36,806 nt of DNA, taken from NCBI GenBank assembly GCA_016280395.1, contig JAEEGQ010000064.1:1-36806 (forward strand). The letters are read 5' to 3'. This DNA is from Lachnospiraceae bacterium (GTDB lineage Bacteria; Bacillota; Clostridia; Lachnospirales; Lachnospiraceae). This document shows, one piece after another, positions 8,288 to 16,139 of this stretch. Made by a program: the position numbers and the translations under genes. Position 1 is the stretch's first letter, and every line of letters begins with the position of its first letter. The notes under the pieces were generated by a model that did no database searches, was not told the origin of the DNA, and saw only the letters and a list, made by a program, of their open reading frames with translations.

Positions 8288-10342
8288 ATGAAAAAGAACC
8301 TTTTCAAAGTCAGTTTAATAACGGTACTGCTCGTCATGACGATCCTTGTGACGTCCGTTTGCGCTCCCGCGAAGGTAAAGGCCGACACTCCCTACAAGAC
8401 CTACACAGTGGACGGGTACGGCTCGACCATCGAGACCCAGACGGCATATCTTCCCTATACAACGATAACGAAGATAGGCGAGGAATCCTTAAAGCAGCCT
8501 ACGGATTTTACGCTTCTTGATGACGGCACCATCTACATACTCGACAGCGGAAACAAAAGAGTCGTGGTATCGACTCCGGACGGAGAGCTTGTAAAGACCT
8601 TCGGCGAAGGAACGTTAAAGTCCCCGAGAGGCATCTTTGTTACGGAAGAGCGCATCTGCTATGTTGCGGACCGCGACGCCAAGGCTGTCTTTGTCTTTGA
8701 TGCCGACGGAAAGCTCACGAACACTTATGAAAAGCCCGATTCGCCAATGTACGGCGAGACCCAGGTGTTCCTGCCCTTAAAGGTTGTGGTCAATTCCTTT
8801 GGGACAATGTATATCGTCTGCGAGTCGAACACAAACGGTATCGTTGAGATAAGCCCCGTCGAAGGCGGCACTTTCCTCGGGTACTTCGGTACAAACGCCA
8901 CAAGGGCTTCGCTCTGGACGATCATCTGGAGGGCGATCCTTACGGATGAGCAGAGGGCAAAACAGCTGAGCAACCTTCCCGCAACGCCCGACAACCTCGC
9001 CATAGACGACAAAGGCATCATCTACACGGTAACAAGAGGCGAGAAAAACGGAGCATTAAAGCGTCTGAACATTGCCGGCGTCAACATGCTGAATCCAAAG
9101 ACCTATGAGGATCTTCCGGCAGCAGTTGCGGTCGGGAATCACGACAATGTTTTTGTTGCCGCCCAGAGCGGTTATATCTACGAATACAACAACGACGGCG
9201 ACCTGCTCTTCGTTTTCGGCGGAGCCGATGACGGACAGCAGCGTATAGGCCTTTCAACAAAGGTCGAGGCCGTTCAGATAGGTACCGACGACAAGATATA
9301 CGTGCTCGATTCCGATAAGGCTCAGATCCAGGTATATAAGCCGACAGAGTTTACGGATCACCTGCATAACGCATTGTATCTGTTCTCAAAGGGCCGGTAC
9401 ACCGAGTCAAAAGAGCCCTTAAACCGTGTGCTTGGCATGAATAACCTCTTTGATTACGCCAACATGGCGATGGCAAAGGCTCTCTACAAAGAGGGAGATT
9501 ATGATGGGGCGTTAAAATACGCGAAGCTTGCAAAAGATCTTGATACCTATTCCGACTCCTTCTGGGAGATAAGAGCCGCATGGCTCAAGAAAAACCTTAC
9601 CGCGGCAGTACTGATCATTGCAGCCGTTGCGGGACTTATAGCGGTTATAAGATATCTTGACAAAAAGAAGAACATACTTTCGGCACCAAGGAAGGTACTT
9701 GCGCGCTTTAAGGAGAAGAAACTCGTAAAGCAGCTGAATTACATGTTTTACTTCATGCGCCATCCGATCGACGGCTGCTACGGGATAAGAAACCAGGACA
9801 GGGTATCGCTTTTGAGCTCTAACATACTGCTGATGCTCATCATCCTGATCTATATCATCAACAAGTACTTCTGCGGATTTATTGTAAAGACCGTGCGTGA
9901 AGGCAGTTACGACGTGCTTTCGGATGCCGGAATGATAATACTCGCGCTGCTCCTTGTTGTGGGCTGCAATTACCTTATGTGTACCATCAATGACGGCGAA
10001 GGAAAGCTGAAGCATATATACTGCTCCTTTATTTACGGATTTGCGCCGTATATCTGCCTTACGCCTGTCATCTTCCTGCTTTCGCATGTAGTGACCGACA
10101 ACGAAAGGTTTTTCGTGGATTTCGGAAGGCTGTTCATGATCTCGTGGATAGCGGTGCTCATATTTATCGCGATCAAGGAAATAAACAATTACACGGTGAA
10201 GGAAACAATAAAGATCATACTCCTTACCGCCTTTACGATCCTTATCGTGTGCCTGCTGGCCTTCATAATCTACGTACTCTGGTCGCAGGTCATCGATTTC
10301 TTACAGCAGATACCGAGAGAGGTGGTGTATAAGCTTGGGTAA
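8288..10342 (+). CDS. NHL-like beta-propeller / TPR / YIP1 membrane protein in ABC operon
   Basis: A 684-aa protein, not a known enzyme. It starts with a signal peptide (about 1-32, ending VKA), followed by NHL-like beta-propeller repeats (about 45-355; phrases such as DGTIYILDSGNKRVVV, ERICYVADRDAKAVFVFDADG, DDKIYVLDSDKAQIQVY). Next come a TPR-like helical pair (about 365-425, with ALYKEGDYDGALKYAKLAKD) and one membrane helix near 438-456. A basic linker then leads to a five-helix region (about 513-684) resembling the YIP1 family. The propeller would face outside and the YIP1 part would sit in the membrane. It lies between the first permease pair and the DUF5696-like gene, so a structural or assembly role in uptake is plausible but unproven. 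Domain calls come from visible repeat phrases and hydrophobicity. Confidence 0.75.
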   Translation: MKKNLFKVSLITVLLVMTILVTSVCAPAKVKADTPYKTYTVDGYGSTIETQTAYLPYTTITKIGEESLKQPTDFTLLDDGTIYILDSGNKRVVVSTPDGELVKTFGEGTLKSPRGIFVTEERICYVADRDAKAVFVFDADGKLTNTYEKPDSPMYGETQVFLPLKVVVNSFGTMYIVCESNTNGIVEISPVEGGTFLGYFGTNATRASLWTIIWRAILTDEQRAKQLSNLPATPDNLAIDDKGIIYTVTRGEKNGALKRLNIAGVNMLNPKTYEDLPAAVAVGNHDNVFVAAQSGYIYEYNNDGDLLFVFGGADDGQQRIGLSTKVEAVQIGTDDKIYVLDSDKAQIQVYKPTEFTDHLHNALYLFSKGRYTESKEPLNRVLGMNNLFDYANMAMAKALYKEGDYDGALKYAKLAKDLDTYSDSFWEIRAAWLKKNLTAAVLIIAAVAGLIAVIRYLDKKKNILSAPRKVLARFKEKKLVKQLNYMFYFMRHPIDGCYGIRNQDRVSLLSSNILLMLIILIYIINKYFCGFIVKTVREGSYDVLSDAGMIILALLLVVGCNYLMCTINDGEGKLKHIYCSFIYGFAPYICLTPVIFLLSHVVTDNERFFVDFGRLFMISWIAVLIFIAIKEINNYTVKETIKIILLTAFTILIVCLLAFIIYVLWSQVIDFLQQIPREVVYKLG

Positions 10343-12530
10343 AACAGTAAAACGTATTACAGCGCTTCTCGTAATGCTCTGCCTTGCAGCAAGCCTTTTC
10401 GCCGGGATGAACGGCAAAACGCCGGGGATCCTTGCCGAGGAGAACAAGACGGAACCTGCTTATAAAGATGTGGCGGGCAACGACCGTTACTCCCTTAAGG
10501 TTGATGAAAAAACGCTCCAGCTCGTTGTTACCGATAAAGTCACGGGAGCTTACATGGAGTCCTTCACAAGCTACGACGACGGCCTTGCCAACAAGACCTG
10601 GTGGGGGGCCATGAACTCCGCGGTGGTGCTCACGCTCATAAGCGGAAACGACGATACGAAGCAGGCAAATACCTTTAATGACAACGTAACAAAGAAGGTG
10701 ACGCTCAACAAAGACGGTTTTTCTGCCGTCATCTACTGGACCACCTACAAGGTCGGGCTTACCCTTGAGGTAACCCTGACGCAGGAAGGACTTGTCGTAC
10801 GCGTGCCTGATGAGTCGATAAAAGAGGACGGTGACAAATACAAGATCGGAACCATTTCCCTTTATCCTTACATGGGAACCTCCTATCTTGACTCAAAGCC
10901 CGGGTATATCCTTGTTCCCGACGGAAACGGGGCGCTCATCTATCTTGACAACAAGGAAGGCAGGTACAGCGCGGGTTATTCGGCTCCTATCTACGGACAG
11001 GACATCGGTTTTGACGAATCGAAGGTCGAAACACTGCTCTGGGACCGCTACAAGATAGTAAACTCCGCCGAGCAGGTGCTCGCACCGGTATTCGGCATAG
11101 CACATACGGAGGACCGGATAGCTTATCTTGCGGTTGTTGAGGACGGCGCCATGAGGGCGAGCATCGAATGCCTTCCGAACGGCGTGAATATAGATTACAA
11201 CCGTGCATTTGCGAAATTTGTCGAAAGAAAGCTCTATACACAGCCTACTTCAAACAACTCCACAGCCGGTTCATTGCATCTTACGGAGAGCGACAGATCC
11301 CACTCGGATCTTCAGGTAAGGTACATCTTCCTTTCGGAGGATGAAGCAAATTATGCCGGAATGGCCAACGCTTACAGAAATTATCTTACGGCAAGGGGAA
11401 TTCTCAATGCTCCTGATACTTCCTACAACACAAGGGTGGATTTCCTCGGAAGCGACAGAAAGGAATGGGTCATCGGAACAAGCAGGGTCGTAATGACGAC
11501 TGTGGATGACATAAAGGACATCTACGCCGATCTTGAGAAACGAGGCGTTACAGACCTGTTTACGGTCTATAAGGGCTGGCAGAAGGGCGGAGTGAACAAT
11601 TTCCCCATAAAGAATTTCAAGCCGGATCCGGGGATCGGCACCGCGAACAAGCTTGCGGACCTTATAAATACAAGCAAAGAAAAGGGAATAAGCATCTACC
11701 TGTATGATGACGCGTTAAGGATCAATCCCAAGGAATACAATGTCACCTTTAACACAGTAAAGAAGGTAAACAAGCGTAAGTTCGAAGAGGAGACCTACAG
11801 ATCCGTTTACGAGAAGTTCAACTGGATCACTCCGTTAAGGACTGCGGAGGTGATCTTGGGGCTTGAAAAGAAGATGCTTAAGAAAGACATTGACAGTATT
11901 GCGGTCGCGGGCATTACCTCGAACCTCTTCTCATATACCTACAGCGGGAAGAATTATACAAGATACGACACTGCTGATTCTTATCTGAAGACGGTAGAAG
12001 AGCTTGACAAAGACGCTAAGCTGTGCCTGGAACAGCCTTTTGCATATCTCTGGGGGCACATGGAAGCTTTCCTCGATATGCCGCTCTACACCTCAAGCTA
12101 CATCGTGGAGGACACCTTTGTTCCCTTCCTCTCAATAGTGTTTAAGGGGGTTATGCCTGTTTACTCGGAATATGTGAACTTCGAGGCGAACAAGCAGGAG
12201 TTCTTCCTGAAACTCGTAGAGACCGGAACATTCCCTTCGTTCTATATCACGAAGGAAAGCTCATCGGAGCTTATATATACAAATTCAAACAACATTTACA
12301 GTTCGCAGTATGATTCATACAGCGAAACTATAGAAGCTTATGCGAAGGAGCTTGCGGCAATAGCCGAAAGGACAGAGGGTGCTATCGTAAAGAGCCATGA
12401 GCTTCTGGATTCGAACATCACAAAAGTGACCTACAGCAACGGCGTGACGATCTACATCAACTACGGCGAGAACGAAGCTGCCGCGGACGGTTACACCATC
12501 GCACCGATGTCTTATATCATCAACGGATGA
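10335..12530 (+). CDS. DUF5696-like secreted protein, possible glycosidase-fold
   Basis: A 731-aa secreted protein that I recognise as DUF5696-like. It has a signal peptide (about 1-25), an N-terminal beta-rich half (about 40-350) and a middle alpha/beta region (about 370-640; strand/helix phrases TDLFTVYKGWQKGG, GISIYLYDDALRINP). A short beta C-terminus (TKVTYSNGVTIYINYG) follows. That order resembles glycoside hydrolases with a mutarotase-like sandwich, a TIM barrel and a beta tail; this is inference. Translation begins at a TTG (10335) inside the last codons of the upstream gene (8-nt overlap), with GAGGTGG upstream, so the two are translationally coupled. It ends 9 nt before the next permease. 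Activity is unknown; it could bind or trim substrate at the transporter. Confidence 0.72.
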   Translation: MGKTVKRITALLVMLCLAASLFAGMNGKTPGILAEENKTEPAYKDVAGNDRYSLKVDEKTLQLVVTDKVTGAYMESFTSYDDGLANKTWWGAMNSAVVLTLISGNDDTKQANTFNDNVTKKVTLNKDGFSAVIYWTTYKVGLTLEVTLTQEGLVVRVPDESIKEDGDKYKIGTISLYPYMGTSYLDSKPGYILVPDGNGALIYLDNKEGRYSAGYSAPIYGQDIGFDESKVETLLWDRYKIVNSAEQVLAPVFGIAHTEDRIAYLAVVEDGAMRASIECLPNGVNIDYNRAFAKFVERKLYTQPTSNNSTAGSLHLTESDRSHSDLQVRYIFLSEDEANYAGMANAYRNYLTARGILNAPDTSYNTRVDFLGSDRKEWVIGTSRVVMTTVDDIKDIYADLEKRGVTDLFTVYKGWQKGGVNNFPIKNFKPDPGIGTANKLADLINTSKEKGISIYLYDDALRINPKEYNVTFNTVKKVNKRKFEEETYRSVYEKFNWITPLRTAEVILGLEKKMLKKDIDSIAVAGITSNLFSYTYSGKNYTRYDTADSYLKTVEELDKDAKLCLEQPFAYLWGHMEAFLDMPLYTSSYIVEDTFVPFLSIVFKGVMPVYSEYVNFEANKQEFFLKLVETGTFPSFYITKESSSELIYTNSNNIYSSQYDSYSETIEAYAKELAAIAERTEGAIVKSHELLDSNITKVTYSNGVTIYINYGENEAAADGYTIAPMSYIING

Positions 12531-12539
12531 GGTTAGGTA

Positions 12540-13592
12540 ATGAGTAACGAAAAGAAACAGAAAAAACCTAAAGTTAAACCGGGAAGGCTTGAAAAAAGGG
12601 AAGCCCGCATGGGGTATCTCTTTGTGGCACCGTGGCTTATAGGCGTTTTTGTATTCCTGCTGTATCCGCTGGGCCAGTCCTTCAGGTATATGTGGTACAA
12701 CATCCGCATTACGCCCGTAGAGACAAAGTTCATCTGGTACGGGACAAAGAACTTCAGCCAGATATGGCTTGAAAACGCGGAGTTTCCGCAGGGACTCGTG
12801 ACCTATGTATGGCAGACCCTTGTGGAAGTGCCGATAATAGTCGTATTTGCACTCATCATCGCGATAATGCTCAACGGAAAGATAAAGATGAGAGCCTTCT
12901 TCAGGCTGTTGTTCTTCCTGCCGGTAATAATCGTCAGCGGTCCCGTAATGAACATGCTCGTCAGCGAGGGCGCTGCGACGATACCGGCGATGAACGTACA
13001 GTCCATTATTTCAGCATTTGGTATGTTCCTGCCGCAGTCTGTTGCTGAGTCGGTGGGAAAGATATTCTCCAATATGATCATGATCCTGTGGTACTCGGGA
13101 GTGCAGATCCTTATCTTCCTTTCGGCGCTGCAAAAGGTAGACCCCGCGCTCTACGAAGCCGCAAAGATCGACGGCGGCTCGGGCTGGGAATGTTTCTGGA
13201 AGATAACGCTTCCCACGATAAAGCCCATGGTAATGCTTAATGCGATCTACACGGTCATCTTCATGTCGGGCAACGAGCAGAACGAGCTTATCAACATGAT
13301 AAAGAACGCGATGTTCTCAGGCACCAAGGAAAAGGGCTACGGCTACGCTTCAGCGATGGCATGGATGTACTCGGTAATAGTTACCCTTGTGGTATTGCTG
13401 TTCTTCCTGCTGTTAGGCTCAAAGAAGGACAAATACGACAGGGAATTCAAACGCCGCATGAGAAGGCGCCGCAGGCAGGAACGCCTGCAGATAAGAATAC
13501 AAAGGAGGAGTGAGCGTAATGCAAGGAAGTTCGCAAACGATATCAGGCGGAACAAGTACAAAACGAACGACGGCAGCAATCCGGACTATTAA
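12540..13592 (+). CDS. Sugar ABC transporter permease with Arg-rich C-terminal tail (AraP/UgpA-like)
   Basis: First subunit of a second permease pair, 350 aa. Six membrane helices are likely, and the EAA loop starts at Glu206 (EAAKIDGGSGWECFWKITLP). After the last helix (LVVLLFFLLLGS) comes a cytoplasmic tail of about 50 residues rich in Arg (for example RRMRRRRRQERLQIRIQRR), which is unusual for the family. The last 74 nt overlap the next permease gene in a different frame. The ATG at 12540 follows GAGGTTAGG, 9 nt after the DUF5696-like gene. Its partners are the next permease and the SBP lipoprotein at 14599. Confidence 0.92.
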   Translation: MSNEKKQKKPKVKPGRLEKREARMGYLFVAPWLIGVFVFLLYPLGQSFRYMWYNIRITPVETKFIWYGTKNFSQIWLENAEFPQGLVTYVWQTLVEVPIIVVFALIIAIMLNGKIKMRAFFRLLFFLPVIIVSGPVMNMLVSEGAATIPAMNVQSIISAFGMFLPQSVAESVGKIFSNMIMILWYSGVQILIFLSALQKVDPALYEAAKIDGGSGWECFWKITLPTIKPMVMLNAIYTVIFMSGNEQNELINMIKNAMFSGTKEKGYGYASAMAWMYSVIVTLVVLLFFLLLGSKKDKYDREFKRRMRRRRRQERLQIRIQRRSERNARKFANDIRRNKYKTNDGSNPDY

Positions 13593-14529
13593 GTCGCGCT
13601 TCACAAAAGAAAAGCTCCACCGCTTTGTATTCGGAACAAGGGAACGCACCGGTGTCGGACAGAAGATCCTTGTTTACGGTCTGCTCATCTGTATCGGATT
13701 TGTCTATCTTTACCCTATCCTTTACATGATAAGCACAAGTCTTATGAGCATGGAGGATCTGCTCGACACATCGGTAAAGTGGATACCGGGCTCCTTCTAC
13801 CTGCAGAATTACAAGGATGCCGCAAAGGCCATGGATTTCTGGACCACGTTCAGCAAGAGCATCGTGATATCCGGCATCCCGACCCTCATAAATGTTGTGG
13901 TCTGCATGATGGTCGGTTACGGCTTTGCAAAGTACAACTTTAAGGGCAAGAAGATAATGATGGCGGTGCTGATATTCTCGTACATCCTTCCGAGCCAGAT
14001 AACCATGATCCCGACATATGTGCTCTACAACAAGATGGGAATAGTGGGAAAGCTCTGGGCCTTCATACTTCCCGCGATCTTCGGGCACGGCCTTAACGCT
14101 CCGATCTTCATCCTGATCTTTTACCAGTTCTTCAAGCAGGTTCCAAAGGTCTTAATGGAGGCGGCAGCAATAGACGGGGCCGGGCATATAAAGACATTTT
14201 TCAGGATAGCCGTTCCGTCGGCTGTGCCGGCCATCATAACGGTACTGCTGTTCTCGTTCGTCTGGTACTGGAATGAAGCCTATCTTACAAGCCTTTATGT
14301 ACAGGGACTTTCAAGCAACAGCATCTGGACGAACCTTGTTATTGCGGTTAAGGACTTTGATGCATCCTTTAACACAAAGGCCAGTGTCGGGGATACCGCC
14401 ACGAGCCTGAACGAATCGGTAAGGATGGCGGCGACGGCGCTTAGCATCCTGCCGCTGTTCGTTATGTACCTCATACTCCAGAGGCAGTTTGTTGAGAGTA
14501 TAGACAGGTCGGGCATTACCGGCGAATGA
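13519..14529 (+). CDS. Sugar ABC transporter permease, AraQ/MalG-like
   Basis: Second subunit of the second permease pair, 336 aa. It has about six membrane helices and an EAA loop at Glu214 (EAAAIDGAGHIKTFFRIAVP). I choose the ATG at 13519 because AAAGGAGG (13501-13508) is 10 nt upstream; the in-frame GTG at 13510 would lie on top of that site. This start gives a 74-nt overlap with the preceding permease gene, implying coupled translation. It has an N-terminal cytoplasmic extension of about 45 residues before the first helix (ILVYGLLICIGFVYLYPILY). Confidence 0.92.
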   Translation: MQGSSQTISGGTSTKRTTAAIRTIKSRFTKEKLHRFVFGTRERTGVGQKILVYGLLICIGFVYLYPILYMISTSLMSMEDLLDTSVKWIPGSFYLQNYKDAAKAMDFWTTFSKSIVISGIPTLINVVVCMMVGYGFAKYNFKGKKIMMAVLIFSYILPSQITMIPTYVLYNKMGIVGKLWAFILPAIFGHGLNAPIFILIFYQFFKQVPKVLMEAAAIDGAGHIKTFFRIAVPSAVPAIITVLLFSFVWYWNEAYLTSLYVQGLSSNSIWTNLVIAVKDFDASFNTKASVGDTATSLNESVRMAATALSILPLFVMYLILQRQFVESIDRSGITGE

Positions 14530-14547
14530 AAACCCAAAACGATCATT

Positions 14548-14565
14548 AGCCGCATTACGGCGGCT
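14548..14565 (+). promoter_or_regulatory. Small intercistronic hairpin before SBP lipoprotein gene
   Basis: AGCCGC (14548-14553) pairs perfectly with GCGGCT (14560-14565) around a 6-nt loop. No T-run follows, so it is not a standard terminator. Its place between the permease genes and the binding-protein gene fits an mRNA processing or stability element that raises SBP expression, which is an inference. Confidence 0.35.
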
Positions 14566-14598
14566 CTGATACATTTTCAAAATCTTAAGGAGGAATTT

Positions 14599-16116
14599 AT
14601 GAAAAAACGAATTGTGGCGCTGATCCTGTTAGTTGCCATGGTGCTTGGCGTTGTCGGCTGCGGAAAGCCTTCTTCATCGCCTGCGCCCACAGGTTCAGAC
14701 AATCCTAATCCGAGTACCGATCCCGGGGAGCAGATCACACTGACCTTCTGGAGCTACGAGGATGAGACCACGGCTAAGCTCATGGCCGAGAAATTCATGG
14801 CAAAGCACCCGAATATCAAGGTTGAGACTTACATCATACAGGATATGAGCACAGACCTTTCGGCGGCTGCATCATCGGGAACTTTTCCGGATGTGTTTGA
14901 GGGTACGGACTCGGATACGGCACTCGCAAACATGTATTGGCTTGATATCAGCCAGTATTTTGATGCGGATCCCGAAAACAAGAATCTTATGAAGACTGTT
15001 ACGGAATACGGCATCGGCTGCTTTGATACGAAGGCAAGATACGCCGTTCCGATGATGTTCTGGCCGAGCGCGGTGTTCATCGACAGGAATGTGATCGAAA
15101 AGCTTAATCTCAAGATGCCGAGAACAGACTGGACCTGGGCAGAGATGATAAGCCTCATCAAAGCCGCAACGGTTGATGACCGTTCCGGTATGAAGTATTA
15201 CGGACTCGGTTACTACAACAGACTTGACTCGCTTTACGGGATCGCAGCATGCGCCAATGCCGAGCGCGCGATCAAGGGCGAATTCGGTTTCAACGGTGAA
15301 GATTTTGACCTTCAGTACTGGGCAATAGGCGAACAGGAATTCTCTGATCTTAAGCTTAACGGCTATGTTGCTCCCCAGCAGGAGACACAGGAGATGGAAG
15401 ACTGGTCGGGCGACTGGAACACATGGTTCGGCGCAACAGGCCATGTAGCGGTATTTTCCGAGGGTTCGTGGACTTTCCAGGATCTTTGGAATCAGGCAGG
15501 ATATCAGGAACAGTACGGTCTTGATATCGTTCCCTATGTAACTCCCAATGTTGTAAACGAGAAGGAACACAACGTTATCGCAAATATGTACATGGGCGGC
15601 GTTTCAACCTCCTGCAAGCATCCCGCTGAAGCTTACGAGCTTCTTAAGTTCATGGGCTGGGGTGTTGACGGCTGGAATGCAAGACTTGATATCTATGAGG
15701 ATATGAGTATCGTAAACGATTCGGGTATCGCCCTCAAGCACTCTCATATGCCTTATCCGCTCACTCTTGACGAAGGTATCTGGACCAGGTTCAAAAAGCT
15801 CTTCCCTCAGGACGAGGATCATGCAAAGTACTGGAATGATTACTTCTCGAGCATCGTAAGGCCCGTTCCTTACGGCTGGTATTCGATCGCAGGTTACTGG
15901 AATTTCTGCGACCAGTACTTCAACAACATCGGCATCCACGACCTTGTTGACCAGGGTAAGGCAAAGGCAGCGGATTACGTTCTCGAAGCAACAGAGAGAG
16001 CAAATTATTATCACGCCGAGGCTATGATATCTTACTTCGGACCCGACGGCTACAACATCCTTACGGCCGATGAACTCGCAAAATTCAAGGCTGTAGTGGA
16101 TGCGGCTGCAAAATAA
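14599..16116 (+). CDS. Sugar ABC transporter solute-binding lipoprotein
   Basis: A 505-aa extracellular binding protein anchored as a lipoprotein: the signal peptide ends in a lipobox, GVVGC, with Cys21 as the lipidated residue. A Ser/Pro/Thr-rich linker follows (PSSSPAPTGSDNPNPSTDPG). The rest matches family-1 sugar-binding proteins (LTFWSYEDETTAKLMAEKFMA; later FSEGSWTFQDLWNQAG). Many Trp and Tyr residues fit stacking against sugars. AAGGAGG lies 5 nt before the ATG. It follows the second permease pair and so probably feeds it; the ligand is inferred to be arabino-oligosaccharide from the neighbouring enzymes. Confidence 0.93.
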   Translation: MKKRIVALILLVAMVLGVVGCGKPSSSPAPTGSDNPNPSTDPGEQITLTFWSYEDETTAKLMAEKFMAKHPNIKVETYIIQDMSTDLSAAASSGTFPDVFEGTDSDTALANMYWLDISQYFDADPENKNLMKTVTEYGIGCFDTKARYAVPMMFWPSAVFIDRNVIEKLNLKMPRTDWTWAEMISLIKAATVDDRSGMKYYGLGYYNRLDSLYGIAACANAERAIKGEFGFNGEDFDLQYWAIGEQEFSDLKLNGYVAPQQETQEMEDWSGDWNTWFGATGHVAVFSEGSWTFQDLWNQAGYQEQYGLDIVPYVTPNVVNEKEHNVIANMYMGGVSTSCKHPAEAYELLKFMGWGVDGWNARLDIYEDMSIVNDSGIALKHSHMPYPLTLDEGIWTRFKKLFPQDEDHAKYWNDYFSSIVRPVPYGWYSIAGYWNFCDQYFNNIGIHDLVDQGKAKAADYVLEATERANYYHAEAMISYFGPDGYNILTADELAKFKAVVDAAAK

Positions 16117-16139
16117 TGTACATAAAAGGAGGAATGAAA

